DNA of 64,000 bases from Emcibacter sp. (GTDB lineage: Bacteria; Pseudomonadota; Alphaproteobacteria; Sphingomonadales; Emcibacteraceae), in the NCBI RefSeq assembly GCF_963675455.1, contig NZ_OY776217.1, positions 3,396,001-3,460,000 on the forward strand, given 5' to 3'. Below, one piece after another: positions 50,321 through 59,670 of this stretch (positions within the stretch are counted from its first letter, which is position 1; each line of letters opens with the position of its first letter). The translations under genes were made by a program, and so were the position numbers. The notes under the pieces were generated by a model. That model had not been told where the DNA came from and ran no database searches. It worked only from the letters and a program-made list of their open reading frames with translations.

Positions 50321-51322
50321 ATGTCAGTGCCCCTCTCAGAGACCATGCAGGTTATTGAAATCACCGAAGCAGGAGGGCCCGACGTCCTTAAACCGGCAGA
50401 ACGTCGCCTTCCCGAGCCCGGAGCAGACGAAGTCCTGATCAGGGTCGCTGCCGCCGGCGTCAACCGGCCGGACATCATGCAGCGCAAGGGGCTTTACCCG
50501 CCGCCACCCGGCGCCTCGGACATCCCCGGCCTGGAAGTGTCTGGCACCGTCGTCAAAACCGGCGATGCAGTGACCACACTCAACGCGGGCGACAACGTCT
50601 GCGCCCTCGTGACCGGCGGCGGTTATGCGGAATATTGTGTCGCCCCGGCGGATACCTGCTTGCCGGCGCCCGACGGCTTTTCCCTCGAGGAAGCCGCCGC
50701 CCTGCCGGAAACCTTTTTCACGGTCTGGTCAAATGTCTTTCAGCGCGGACAACTAAAAGAAGGGGAAACCTTCCTTGTGCATGGGGGCACCTCGGGAATT
50801 GGCACCACTGCCATCCAGTTGGCAAAGGCTTTCGGCGCCACCGTCATCGCCACCTGCGGCAGTGATGAGAAATGCGTTGCCTGCCGCGACCTGGGCGCAG
50901 ACCTTGCCATCAACTACAACAGCCAGGATTTTGTCGAGGAAGCAAAGAATTTTACGAAAGGCCGGGGCGTGGATGTTCTGCTGGACATGGTCGCCGGCGA
51001 CTATGTGGACCGTAACCTGAAAATCATGGCGGAAGACGGCCGCCTGGTCATGATCGCGGTCCAGAAGGGGCCTAAAACGCAGGTCAACGTGCTGCCGATC
51101 ATGCTAAAGCGCCTGACCTTTACCGGCTCAACATTGCGCGGGCGGGAAGTTGCCTTCAAGCACAGGGTTGCGCGGGACCTGCTGAGCCATGTCTGGCCGT
51201 TGTTCAAGGAGGGAACGATCAAGCCGGTCATAAACCGGACCTTCGCCCTGCAGGATGCCGACAAGGCCCATGCATTTCTCGAGAGCGGCGCAAATATCGG
51301 AAAAATTATTCTGAAAACCTGA
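50321..51322 (+). CDS. NAD(P)H-quinone oxidoreductase (PIG3/zeta-crystallin type)
   Basis: A 333-residue medium-chain reductase without the zinc ligands of alcohol dehydrogenases. The domain start reads MQVIEITEAGGPDVLKPAER, AAGVNRPDIMQRKGLYPPPP is the substrate-side signature of the PIG3 group, and FLVHGGTSGIGTTAIQLAKA (about 151-170) binds the nicotinamide cofactor. It reduces quinones by one-electron transfer and may protect against oxidative stress. Two ATGs (50321 and 50345) are possible; the second gives the usual family start. It diverges from DUF1192. Confidence 0.92.
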   Translation: MSVPLSETMQVIEITEAGGPDVLKPAERRLPEPGADEVLIRVAAAGVNRPDIMQRKGLYPPPPGASDIPGLEVSGTVVKTGDAVTTLNAGDNVCALVTGGGYAEYCVAPADTCLPAPDGFSLEEAAALPETFFTVWSNVFQRGQLKEGETFLVHGGTSGIGTTAIQLAKAFGATVIATCGSDEKCVACRDLGADLAINYNSQDFVEEAKNFTKGRGVDVLLDMVAGDYVDRNLKIMAEDGRLVMIAVQKGPKTQVNVLPIMLKRLTFTGSTLRGREVAFKHRVARDLLSHVWPLFKEGTIKPVINRTFALQDADKAHAFLESGANIGKIILKT

Positions 51323-51485
51323 GTTCCAGATAAAAGAAGAGCGCCCGTTAAAGGCGCCCTTCCCCCAGTATACTACCCCTTGTTTTAAAACTGCTCTGGA
51401 TTAGTTTTTTTTGTTATTCCCGTTATCTGCCAAGAGCCGAGGCTTTTTATTATTCTTTTTATTTTTCGGGGTTCCCCGAAAAAGA

Positions 51486-51517
51486 TATGCGTATCTCACC
51501 ATATGAAGATACGCATA
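51486..51517 (-). terminator. Intrinsic terminator of the chemoreceptor gene
   Basis: TATGCGTATCT (51486-51496) and AGATACGCATA (51507-51517) form a perfect 11-bp stem with a 10-base loop. On the - strand it is followed by TCTTTTTC. A further 10-bp palindrome, TTTTTCGGGG/CCCCGAAAAA at 51462-51483, lies right behind it. Confidence 0.8.
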
Positions 51518-51538
51518 CCTGAACTTATATATAGTGCC

Positions 51539-53806
51539 TTAAGCAGCGCGGATCTGAGTCAGGAAGTTCTCAAGCTGCTTGCGCAACTCGCCGGACTGTG
51601 AAGACAGTCTCTGGGCAGAGGTCAATACGGCACCAGCCGCATCACCTGTGCTCTTCGCACCCTCGTTCACCACATGAATATTGCTGGTCACTTCCTGGGT
51701 ACCCGCAGATACCTCGGAAACGTTCCGGGCGATTTCATGGGTGGAGGCATCCTGCTCTTCCACTGCAGAAGCGATGGTTACGGATGTTTCATCGATCTGC
51801 TTGATCACATTCTGAATACCGGTAATAGCGGTAACGGCCTTCTCGGTCGCAGACTGCATGCCGCCAACCTGGCTCGTGATTTCCTCGGTTGCAGTTGCTG
51901 TCTGGCTGGCCAGGTTTTTCACCTCGGAAGCCACAACCGCGAACCCTTTACCGGCTTCACCGGCACGGGCGGCCTCAATAGTCGCATTGAGCGCCAGCAG
52001 GTTGGTCTGGTTGGCAATGTCATTAATCAGGTTGATCACGTCACCGATCTTCTGGGCAGCAGATACCAGCCCCTGGATCTCGACGGTAGCCCGTTCAGTC
52101 TCGCTCACAGCATTGCGTGAGTAGTTGCTGGACTGGGAAACCTGTGTGCTGATTTCCTTGACGGAAGCTGACAGCTGTTCAGCTGCACTGGCGACCATCT
52201 GGATATTGGCACTTGCCTGTTCTGAAGCCGCAGTCACAGTCTGGGACTGGCGGTTTGTTTCTTCGGCAACTGCGGACATGCCCTGGGCAGCCACTTCCAT
52301 TTCACCGGAAGCCGTGGAAACGCTGTTGACGATTTCCATGACAGAGGTTTCGAAGTCATCGGCCAGGGCAAGCATTTCCTGGCGACGCTCTTCACGGGCC
52401 TGGGCTTCACGCTCTTCTTCACGCTGACGCTGGGCTTCTTCTTCCTGTCGTTTGGCTTCAGCCTCGGCTTCTTTCTGCTGGCGGCGCTCTTCCTCGGCCA
52501 CACGCTGTTCGTCCTCGAGACGGATTTTCTCAATCGCCGCATCCTTGAAGACCTGCAAGGCGCGGGCCATGATACCGATTTCGTCACCACGCTCGGTGCC
52601 GTGGACGTCGGCGTCAAGATCACCTTCGGCAATCACACTCATGACTTCGCCAAGCTCGTTCAGCGGTTTTACAACCCGGTAAACAACCATCCAGATGGCA
52701 CCGGCAGCAATCGCCATGGTGGCCAGCAGCAGAACAATGGCAACAATCATGCTTCCGGTTGCTTCTGCAGAGGTTTCCTCGGCCAGCTGGGCGGTGATTT
52801 CACCGGCAGCCTGGCTCAGATCAAGGATCGGAGTAGTCGCTTCGGAAGCCGCATCAATCCACTGATCAGCAGAAACCGGGTAAGGTTCCTCGATCTGGGA
52901 AGCGGAATAAACGCTCTGACGAAGGGATTCGGCATATTCCTTGAAGAATACATCCTCAACCTTCTTCATCATGGCAGCCATTTTGGTATCGACATAGCTG
53001 CGATCCAGGAACGCGTGTGTCTGGCTCCAGGACGCATTGATCTGTCCACTGTAGACGGAAAGCAGCTGCATACGCAGGGAAGAAAGCGGCTTTTCGCTGG
53101 CAATGGCTGCACCGATCACGGCCCATTCCTGATCAGCATATTCAGACATGACAAACAGGGCATGCTTGAGCTGCTGATAGGTGGCAAATTTGTTGTTGGA
53201 AATACCGGTTTCCAGAACCAGGCCCATACGAAGGTTGGTCAGTGTATCGATAAGGCTGGTTGTGGTTTTATAGAAATAACGGTCCGCGCGGGATGATTTG
53301 CGCTCGCCGTTTTCATCAACATATTCGGCTTTGGGACGATCCGCCTTATCTGCGCTCATGGCCAGATAGGCGGCTTTGCGTGCGTTCAGATACCCGTCGT
53401 AAGTCGACTCAACGGCGTCAACCAGTTCTTTTTTACCGGCGAAATCATCTGCATCACGAGCCAGGCGCAGAGCATTCTTATAAGCTGCTTCAGCTTTTTC
53501 ACTCTGAGTTTCCGCAAGGCGCCTTTTCTCGGCGCTACCGGCAGTGTCACTGCCAAGGACTGTATTTACAATCCCGCGCTCAACAGAAAAATAGTGAGCC
53601 GCATTCAGGAGATGGTCAGATGTTTCATTCACCTGAACAATCAATTCCGCTTCAGATTTTCTGTCTGCCGCCTCAAAAGCTGATATTGCACTGAAGGTTA
53701 AAACTGACAGGACAAGGATGCCCACAATCCCGAACAAGGAGTTCCGGATGGTAAACAGGCTGCCCATTTTACTTGTATTTGAATTCAAGATTTCGTTATC
53801 ACTCAT
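51539..53806 (-). CDS. Methyl-accepting chemotaxis protein with long charged linker
   Basis: A 755-residue transmembrane receptor. ATG 53806 (GGCGG eight bases upstream) is chosen over 53911. TM1 is about 22-43 (LFGIVGILVLSVLTFSAISA); a helical periplasmic sensor of about 300 residues follows; TM2 (MIVAIVLLLATMAIAAGAIW, about 355-374) leads to a HAMP domain (RVVKPLNELGEVMSVIAEGD). Between HAMP and the signalling domain is a striking run of about 70 residues made almost only of E, Q, K, R and A (for example RVAEEERRQQKEAEAEAKRQ). The signalling hairpin tip includes ALNATIEAARAGEAGKGFAV. The receptor passes signals to CheA/CheW, which are not in the window. The ligand is unknown. Confidence 0.92.
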   Translation of the reverse strand: MSDNEILNSNTSKMGSLFTIRNSLFGIVGILVLSVLTFSAISAFEAADRKSEAELIVQVNETSDHLLNAAHYFSVERGIVNTVLGSDTAGSAEKRRLAETQSEKAEAAYKNALRLARDADDFAGKKELVDAVESTYDGYLNARKAAYLAMSADKADRPKAEYVDENGERKSSRADRYFYKTTTSLIDTLTNLRMGLVLETGISNNKFATYQQLKHALFVMSEYADQEWAVIGAAIASEKPLSSLRMQLLSVYSGQINASWSQTHAFLDRSYVDTKMAAMMKKVEDVFFKEYAESLRQSVYSASQIEEPYPVSADQWIDAASEATTPILDLSQAAGEITAQLAEETSAEATGSMIVAIVLLLATMAIAAGAIWMVVYRVVKPLNELGEVMSVIAEGDLDADVHGTERGDEIGIMARALQVFKDAAIEKIRLEDEQRVAEEERRQQKEAEAEAKRQEEEAQRQREEEREAQAREERRQEMLALADDFETSVMEIVNSVSTASGEMEVAAQGMSAVAEETNRQSQTVTAASEQASANIQMVASAAEQLSASVKEISTQVSQSSNYSRNAVSETERATVEIQGLVSAAQKIGDVINLINDIANQTNLLALNATIEAARAGEAGKGFAVVASEVKNLASQTATATEEITSQVGGMQSATEKAVTAITGIQNVIKQIDETSVTIASAVEEQDASTHEIARNVSEVSAGTQEVTSNIHVVNEGAKSTGDAAGAVLTSAQRLSSQSGELRKQLENFLTQIRAA

Positions 53807-54050
53807 ACTTCTATCCGCCAAGCCGTTATTGAGTTTAAATATTGAGGGAGCTACCCAACTATCCTGTTCGATCTGCGCTTTTTTCCAGACAGACCTCTCC
53901 CTTACATTCACCTTATAGGGGGGGAACTTTAAAAATATCGTTAACAGGACGTGCAGGAATCTAATTTTCCCGTTCAGATATATATAAATACAGAAAGGGA
54001 GCGGCTTGAGGCCACTCCCGGAATTGATTTCAGCAAGTTATTTCAGGAGG

Positions 54051-55724
54051 CTATCGTCCCTGGCTCCGCCAGTTCTTGATAGCGTCAAGTATAAACGCCC
54101 GGTCAGAAATGTCATTCTGCCAGTCGCTGGAATATTCGGGATTGGTGCTTGAAGGACGTTTATTCTCATCAAGGTTGTCGAACTTGACCCGGACCGGGGC
54201 GCGCACCCCTTCCCCGACGATCAGAGCTTCCCGATTCTGCAACGAAGATAACGCAGCAAGGGATCCCTTGGCGCCTTCAGGCATCACATGCTCGACGAAA
54301 TTCTGGTCCCGTTCGTTGTTCATGCGCATGGCAAAAATAGTGCCACACTGAGACAGGGCGGATTCAGAAACATCCGCCGGGCGCTGGGAGACCAGCCCCA
54401 GTGACACGCCATATTTACGCCCTTCCTTGGCAATCCGTTCGATGGCTTTGCGGGTCGAAGCGAAAACCGTATGATCTTCGGTCGGCACATAACGGTGCGC
54501 TTCCTCACAGACCAGCAGGATCGGTTTGGCATCCCGCCCCTTGCTCCAGAGCGCGAAATCAAATACCAGACGGCTGATCATGGACACCACCACATTCACA
54601 ATTTCCGACGGCACGCCGGACAGATCAATGGTCGATACCGGTTTGCCGTTGACCGGAAAGCGCAGCAGGTTGCCGATTACTTCGGCCAGGTTGTCATTGG
54701 CCAGAAGGCCGGAAAACATGAAGCTGAAACGGGCATCCCGGCGCAATTCCTCAATCTTGTTCTTCAGGCGCATATACGGGGTGATCGTATCCGGATTCTC
54801 CAGCTTGCCCATTTCATTCTCCAGATATTTGAGCATGAAGGACAACTTGTAGGGAATCGGCGTATCCACTGTGATCTTTTCAGAACTCAGGCTGTCCGAT
54901 GCATCAATCCTGGCCGCCTGCAGGCAACGCCGGAGAACGTCTATTTCCACCTGCCGGTCCAGCGACCGGTGCAGACCGACGAACATTTCAACATGTTCCT
55001 CGAAATTCATCATCCAGTAGGGCAGCCGCAGGTTGTTAATATCAAAATGCTCGCCACAGTCCTCAAAGGCCGCCTCATATTCGTTGTGCGGGTCGAGCAT
55101 AATAATATGGCCATTAGGCATTCTTTCCACCAGACGGTGAATAAGGAGCGCTACCGTACAGGATTTACCCGTACCGGTGCTGCCCAAAACTGCAAAATGC
55201 TTGCCAAGCATGGCGTCGATCATGACACTGGCTTGAGTCACATGCTGGGGAAAGACGGTTCCCACATGGAAATGGTTTATGTCATTGGCGCCGAAAATGG
55301 ACTCGATATCCTCAAGGGTGGTTTCATAAACCATCTGGCCGGGAGACGGGAAATCAGAGACCCCGCGATCAAACAGAATACCGGACGCTGTATAGGGCGC
55401 CTTGATCCCGTGACCAAGATAATCAAGATACATGATCACATGCTCCACCGGACCGGTGGAATTTTCCTGCCGGACCACTTCCCGCACGGAGGCATAAACG
55501 AATCCCTTGATCACCTTGATCTTGACGATTGCTCCGATCTGGCCCGGAGACAGACTCGAGTCATCCTTCTCCATAGACCTGTTCAGAGCCTTGACGGCAC
55601 AGAGCGCAACAACGCCGTTACCGCTGACTTCGGTTACAAATCCAATCTCCTGAGACAGTTCAAGCGCTAACTTGTTGAGCCGTTCTGTCTGCTTTTCATC
55701 CAATAGACCGTTCATCTTTTTCAC
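54051..55724 (-). CDS. HerA/VirB4-like ATPase (DUF87 helicase family)
   Basis: A 557-residue hexameric-type ATPase. An N-terminal barrel domain (about 20-160) precedes Walker A, HFAVLGSTGTGKSCTVALLI (about 180-199), with LDPHNEYEAAF as the HerA-specific segment; Walker B is PILLVCEEAHRYVP (about 405-418), and GLVSQRPADVSESALSQCGT supplies the sensor region, followed by the arginine-containing AMRMNNERDQNF. HerA proteins move DNA, often with the NurA nuclease, but no NurA gene is adjacent. Related proteins are widespread and chromosomal in alphaproteobacteria without known phage-defence partners. The start may be GTG 55724 or ATG 55715. It stands alone, with a terminator-free gap before the chemoreceptor. 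Confidence 0.88.
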   Translation of the reverse strand: MKKMNGLLDEKQTERLNKLALELSQEIGFVTEVSGNGVVALCAVKALNRSMEKDDSSLSPGQIGAIVKIKVIKGFVYASVREVVRQENSTGPVEHVIMYLDYLGHGIKAPYTASGILFDRGVSDFPSPGQMVYETTLEDIESIFGANDINHFHVGTVFPQHVTQASVMIDAMLGKHFAVLGSTGTGKSCTVALLIHRLVERMPNGHIIMLDPHNEYEAAFEDCGEHFDINNLRLPYWMMNFEEHVEMFVGLHRSLDRQVEIDVLRRCLQAARIDASDSLSSEKITVDTPIPYKLSFMLKYLENEMGKLENPDTITPYMRLKNKIEELRRDARFSFMFSGLLANDNLAEVIGNLLRFPVNGKPVSTIDLSGVPSEIVNVVVSMISRLVFDFALWSKGRDAKPILLVCEEAHRYVPTEDHTVFASTRKAIERIAKEGRKYGVSLGLVSQRPADVSESALSQCGTIFAMRMNNERDQNFVEHVMPEGAKGSLAALSSLQNREALIVGEGVRAPVRVKFDNLDENKRPSSTNPEYSSDWQNDISDRAFILDAIKNWRSQGR

Positions 55725-55951
55725 ATTGTAATTTCGCCATTTTGTAGTATCATATATCCTTCTCCGTTAACGATAGATAAAGAAACATTAGATTTTGCAG
55801 TAGCTTGTATCTTATTGTGATTTTTTGTCGGTTTTTTTACCCGAACGCAGTTTTTCTTTAGTTGACATTTAATCAGATCGCATATAGTTTCCGCCGCAAG
55901 TTCAATTGTCACCTTTTTGTGGCACTTATTTAGTATGGGACGGACAAAGCG

Positions 55952-56077
55952 ATGAAAATTGTAAATTCATTAAAGTCATTAAAAAACCGTCACCGTGATT
56001 GCCGTGTGATCCGCCGCAGAGGCCGGACCTACGTGATCAACAAGACCAACCGCCGTTTTAAGGCGCGTCAGGGCTGA
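55952..56077 (+). CDS. rpmJ: 50S ribosomal protein L36, cysteine-poor form
   Basis: A 41-residue ribosomal protein, too short for usual ORF lists. It reads MKIVNSLKSLKNRHRDCRVI, then RRRGRTYVINKTNRRFKARQ and a final G before TGA 56075-56077. Only one of the zinc-ligand cysteines is kept (HRDCRV), so it is the C-minus type normal in alphaproteobacteria. GGACGGACAAAGCG supplies a ribosome site (GGACGG). A terminator follows at 56127. It diverges from the HerA-like gene. Confidence 0.97.
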   Translation: MKIVNSLKSLKNRHRDCRVIRRRGRTYVINKTNRRFKARQG

Positions 56078-56126
56078 GTGACCAAGACTAGAATTCGCTG
56101 CTGGCTTAATGTCGGCAGTTAATAGG

Positions 56127-56161
56127 AGACCGTGCTTCCCCCCCAAGAGCACGGTCTTCTT
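56127..56161 (+). terminator. Intrinsic terminator after rpmJ
   Basis: AGACCGTGCT (56127-56136) pairs with AGCACGGTCT (56148-56157) across an 11-base C-rich loop; TCTTC follows. Confidence 0.85.
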
Positions 56162-56194
56162 CATTGTGGAGACCTCACGTATCGGAGTCGCCCC

Positions 56195-56815
56195 ATGAAT
56201 GAAAGAAAACCAGGCTGTATCGTTTTCGATCTCGGCAATGTGCTGGTCAGATGGCATCCCCGCAATGCCTATGCCCCGTTGTTCAACAACGATGACCGCG
56301 ACCTTGACCACTTTCTGGAAAATATCTGCAACATGGACTGGCATAACCGGCTTGACGCCGGGGAAAGCTTCGCCGATGCCATAGACGCCCTGTCCGCCCG
56401 ACATCCCGAGCATGCGGATATGATCAGAGCCTATGACAGCCACTGGGACCACATGTTCGCCGGAGCGATCGAAGAAAATGTGGATATTCTCAACCGGCTT
56501 CACAGGGCCGGGCATCCTCTTTTCGCCCTGACCAATTTCCCGACCGAAAAATATGACAGTTTCTGCAACAGCTTTGACTTTATGAGCCTGTTCCGGGATG
56601 TCATCGTTTCAGGGCAGGAAGGCGTGATCAAGCCAAAGCCCGAGATCTATCACATCCTCAAGGACCGGACCGGTTTCGCCGCAGAGGACACCCTGTTCAT
56701 TGACGACCGGGCTGACAATATCGCCGCCGCCGAAAAAATAGGATTCCGGACACACCACTTCACAACACCCGGGGTTTTTGAGCAAAACCTCCGAGGCCTG
56801 GGGCTCCTGCCCTAG
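56195..56815 (+). CDS. HAD-superfamily phosphatase (YihX-like)
   Basis: A 206-residue hydrolase of the haloacid dehalogenase group. ATG 56195 is used, seven bases after GGAG; a longer frame to 56132 lacks one. The nucleophile motif is GCIVFDLGNVLVRWHP, where the usual DxD is D-L-G, as in the YihX and epoxide-hydrolase branches. PLFALTNFPTEKYDSF is motif II with the threonine, and VIKPKPEIYHIL and LFIDDRADNIAAAEKIG are motifs III and IV. Substrates are probably sugar phosphates. The stop overlaps the convergent pyk stop by four bases. Confidence 0.88.
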   Translation: MNERKPGCIVFDLGNVLVRWHPRNAYAPLFNNDDRDLDHFLENICNMDWHNRLDAGESFADAIDALSARHPEHADMIRAYDSHWDHMFAGAIEENVDILNRLHRAGHPLFALTNFPTEKYDSFCNSFDFMSLFRDVIVSGQEGVIKPKPEIYHILKDRTGFAAEDTLFIDDRADNIAAAEKIGFRTHHFTTPGVFEQNLRGLGLLP

Positions 56816-58245
56816 CTTTCCGCGTGGTCAGCCTGGACCCGGGCAATCCGCAGCACATTGGTTTTCCCCGGTGTGCCAAAGGGCATGCCGGCCATAATTA
56901 CAATATGGTCGTTCTCCCGGGCAAAGCCATATTCCAGGCACACATCACAGGCCTTGTCGATCATGTCCTGAAAATTGACCGCATCGGCGGTATGGACGCT
57001 GTTGAGACCCCAGAACAGACATAACCGGCGCGCTGTATCCAGATTGGGCGTCAGAACCAGCAAAGGCGTCACAGGCCGCTCACGGGATGACCGGCGGGCC
57101 GTTGACCCTGACCCCGTATAGGTGACAATGGCCTTGGCGTTGATCGTATTGGCAACCTGACTTGCCGCGGCACTCAGCGCGTCGGCAGAAGTAGATTCAA
57201 GTTTGGTTTCCTCCCGCCGCAAGGCCTGACGATAACTTGGCTCACTTTCGGTATGGGTCGCGATCCGGTCCATGGCACTGACGGCCTCCAGCGGGTATTC
57301 CCCGGCTGCCGATTCTGCAGACAGCATGATGGCATCCGCCCCGTCAAAAACGGCATTGGCCACATCGGAAACCTCGGCCCGGGTCGGAACCGGACTGTTG
57401 ATCATGCTTTCCAGCATCTGCGTGGCCACAACAACACTTTTGCCGGCGCGCCGGGCGTGCCTGATGATCTTTTTCTGTTTGGAAGGCACTTCCTCCATCG
57501 GCAGTTCAACCCCCATATCACCACGGGCCACCATCACCGCATCCGACTTGGCAATAATTTCATCCAGGGCATACAGGGCGGAGGGTTTTTCCAGCTTTGA
57601 CAGGATCGCCGCCCGGTCACCGATAATATCGCGGGCTTCCTGTACATCCTCGGGCCGCTGCACAAAGGACAGAGCCACCCAGTCAACTCCGAGGTCGAGC
57701 ACAAAATCCAGATCCCTGCGGTCCTTTTCGGTCAGTGCCGCCAGCGGCAGAATGGCATTGGGCACATTAACACCCTTGCGATTCGAAAGCGGGCCGCCAA
57801 CCACAACAGTGGTTTCTATAGATCGGGGGCCCACCTTGTCGATCAACAGCCTGATTTTACCATCATCCAGAAGCAGATGGGTACCGGGCTGAACCGCTTC
57901 GAAAATTTCCGGATGCGGCAGTTCCACCCGCTCCGCCGTTCCCGGTATTTTCTGCATATCCAGAGTGAATTTGGCGCCTTCCTCCAGCACCACCCGGTCA
58001 TTCCCGAAGGCGCCGATACGCAGCTTGGGGCCCTGCAGGTCGGCCAGGATACCGATGGGACGACCGGTTTGCTTTTCAACTTCGCGGATCTTGTCATGCA
58101 ACGCCGCCACATCCTTGTGGGCACCGTGGCTCATGTTGAGCCGGAACACGTCGGCACCGGCGTCCGAGAGCTTGCGGATCATCTCCACAGAAGAACTGGA
58201 CGGGCCGAGGGTAGCTATGATTCTGGTACGGCGCTGGCGGTGCAT
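56812..58245 (-). CDS. pyk: Pyruvate kinase
   Basis: A 477-residue glycolytic enzyme converting phosphoenolpyruvate and ADP to pyruvate and ATP. ATG 58245 is chosen since MHRQRRTRIIATLGPSSSSV is the normal beginning and AAGGA lies seven bases upstream; the frame extends to 58296 without a site. VFRLNMSHGAHKDVAALHDK is the substrate region, ILADLQGPKLRIG the phosphate-binding loop, and VMVARGDMGVELPMEEVPSK the catalytic magnesium/potassium site (E and D). The C-terminal allosteric domain ends at the HAD gene. The gene order pyk, N-formylglutamate amidohydrolase, DUF1244, GapR is common in alphaproteobacteria. Confidence 0.97.
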   Translation of the reverse strand: MHRQRRTRIIATLGPSSSSVEMIRKLSDAGADVFRLNMSHGAHKDVAALHDKIREVEKQTGRPIGILADLQGPKLRIGAFGNDRVVLEEGAKFTLDMQKIPGTAERVELPHPEIFEAVQPGTHLLLDDGKIRLLIDKVGPRSIETTVVVGGPLSNRKGVNVPNAILPLAALTEKDRRDLDFVLDLGVDWVALSFVQRPEDVQEARDIIGDRAAILSKLEKPSALYALDEIIAKSDAVMVARGDMGVELPMEEVPSKQKKIIRHARRAGKSVVVATQMLESMINSPVPTRAEVSDVANAVFDGADAIMLSAESAAGEYPLEAVSAMDRIATHTESEPSYRQALRREETKLESTSADALSAAASQVANTINAKAIVTYTGSGSTARRSSRERPVTPLLVLTPNLDTARRLCLFWGLNSVHTADAVNFQDMIDKACDVCLEYGFARENDHIVIMAGMPFGTPGKTNVLRIARVQADHAES

Positions 58246-58336
58246 GAATATATCCTTGAAACTGGAGAGAACGGCATTGTCTTCTATTAATAACATACTG
58301 AATTAACTTGGTGAATCTTTTATGATGCAATAGTTA

Positions 58337-58357
58337 ATCAATTACGGGTTAATTGAT
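58337..58357. promoter_or_regulatory. 8-bp inverted repeat in the pyk/amidohydrolase divergent region
   Basis: ATCAATTA (58337-58344), CGGGT, TAATTGAT (58350-58357). It ends 15 bases before the -35 of the promoter at 58373, a position suitable for an activator. No regulator can be named. Confidence 0.35.
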
Positions 58358-58372
58358 CATTTCCCTGCACTC

Positions 58373-58400
58373 TTGACTTTATCCGACGGCTGCATACCTT
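58373..58400 (+). promoter_or_regulatory. Predicted sigma-70 promoter of the amidohydrolase unit
   Basis: TTGACT (58373-58378), 16 bases, TACCTT (58395-58400). The leader to the TTG start at 58436 would be about 30 bases. Confidence 0.5.
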
Positions 58401-58435
58401 AGTCATCCAGGGTAATCAAACACGAAAGACATATA

Positions 58436-59230
58436 TTGCAGTCATCTCACCGAACGCCTCCAACTGCGGAACAACACGAGGCCTATGAAGTCCTCAATCC
58501 GCACGGAAAGGCAAACATTGTCCTGATCTGCGAACATGCCAGTAATTTCATTCCCGATGACTATGACAATCTTGGCCTGAACCAGACCGACCTCCAGCGT
58601 CATATCGCCTGGGATATCGGCATGGCAGCGATCACCCGCCAGCTTTCCAAAGAACTGGACGCCCCGGCAATCCTGGCCCGATTCTCCCGGTTACTGATCG
58701 ATCCCAACAGGGAACCTGATCATAAAACCCTGATCCCGGAAATCAGTGATGAAACCGTCATACTTGGCAATCGCAATCTGGACCATGAAGCCAGGCGGGA
58801 ACGGCTTGACCGTTTTTACCATCCTTTTCATGACCGGACAGAAGAACTTGTCAGGCACAAGGGCCATGGCGGCCATGTACCGCTGGTTTGCGGCATGCAC
58901 AGTTTTACGCCGGTGATGAATGGCGCCCCCCGTCCCTGGCATGCAGGTATGCTGTGGAACCGGGATCCGCGACTGGCCCGGGAACTGATTAATCGGCTGC
59001 AGAAAAAGCATAGCCTGATGGTCGGTGACAACAAACCCTATTCCGGACGCGACCTGTTCCATACAATGAACCGGCACGGAGCGGACCACGGCTATCCCCA
59101 GGTCACCATAGAAGTCCGGCAGAATGAAATTGACAAGCCCGCCGGGCAGAATAAATGGGCCCGGCTTCTGGCCGAAGAGCTGTCGGAACTGGCCCGGGAT
59201 TCCTCCCTGACAACAATCAGACATTTCTAA
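58436..59230 (+). CDS. N-formylglutamate amidohydrolase family protein
   Basis: A 264-residue zinc hydrolase of the FGase family. It starts with TTG 58436, seven or more bases after GAAAG; there is no ATG in frame nearby. NIVLICEHASNFIPDDYDNL is the N-terminal signature, WDIGMAAITRQLSKEL follows, ARFSRLLIDPNREPD contains further conserved residues, and CGMHSFTPVMNG and TIEVRQNEID close the fold. N-formylglutamate is the classic histidine-breakdown substrate, but no hut genes are nearby, so another N-acyl amino acid or peptide might be the real one. It leads the unit with the DUF1244 and gapR genes. Confidence 0.88.
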   Translation: MQSSHRTPPTAEQHEAYEVLNPHGKANIVLICEHASNFIPDDYDNLGLNQTDLQRHIAWDIGMAAITRQLSKELDAPAILARFSRLLIDPNREPDHKTLIPEISDETVILGNRNLDHEARRERLDRFYHPFHDRTEELVRHKGHGGHVPLVCGMHSFTPVMNGAPRPWHAGMLWNRDPRLARELINRLQKKHSLMVGDNKPYSGRDLFHTMNRHGADHGYPQVTIEVRQNEIDKPAGQNKWARLLAEELSELARDSSLTTIRHF

Positions 59231-59245
59231 CTTGACGGAGCTGAC

Positions 59246-59551
59246 ATGGACGAACAGACACGCATCGAAATTGAAGCCGCCGCCTTTCGCCGGCTGCTTT
59301 CCCATCTTGCCAAACGAACCGATACCCAGAATATTGATCTGATGGGCCTTGCCGGTTTCTGCCGCAACTGCCTGGCCAACTGGTATACCGAAGCCGCGGA
59401 CGAACACGGCATTAAACTGGACAAGGCCGAGGCCCGGGAAATCATCTATGGCATGCCTTACGCTGAATGGACGGAAAAATACCAGACCAAGGCCACCGCG
59501 GAACAGATGCAGAAAATGGACGAAAGTCTGAAGAAAAACGAAGAACTCTGA
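59246..59551 (+). CDS. DUF1244 family protein
   Basis: A 101-residue small protein of DUF1244. It starts at ATG 59246, six bases after GGAG. RIEIEAAAFRRLLSHLAKRT opens the domain, GFCRNCLANWYTEAADEHGI contains the conserved CxxC, and GMPYAEWTEKYQTKAT ends it. A structure is known for family members but no reaction. It lies 15 bases after the amidohydrolase gene and before gapR, as in many alphaproteobacteria. Confidence 0.9.
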   Translation: MDEQTRIEIEAAAFRRLLSHLAKRTDTQNIDLMGLAGFCRNCLANWYTEAADEHGIKLDKAEAREIIYGMPYAEWTEKYQTKATAEQMQKMDESLKKNEEL

Positions 59552-59670
59552 AGCCGGAGGAACAGGCATTCAATTTGTTTTAATTTCCGGTTGCCTTGCC
59601 CCGGGTGCAGGGATAATGTGCCTCTTCAAAATTCAAATCCGGCTCAATTTTCAAATCAGGAGCAATATTC

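Noticed and set aside
53929..53944. TTAA-N8-TTAA as a CtrA-binding site upstream of the chemoreceptor gene
   Set aside because: CtrA sites need a seven-base spacer; this one has eight and no second support.
54051..55724. HerA-like ATPase as part of a defence system
   Set aside because: No SIR2, NurA or DUF4297 partner is adjacent; neighbours are rpmJ and a chemoreceptor. It looks like the widespread chromosomal HerA-like protein.
55721..55912. 63-codon reading frame on the - strand between the HerA-like gene and rpmJ
   Set aside because: It begins with GTG without a ribosome site, has AT-rich composition like a promoter region, and would leave only 39 bases for the rpmJ promoter.
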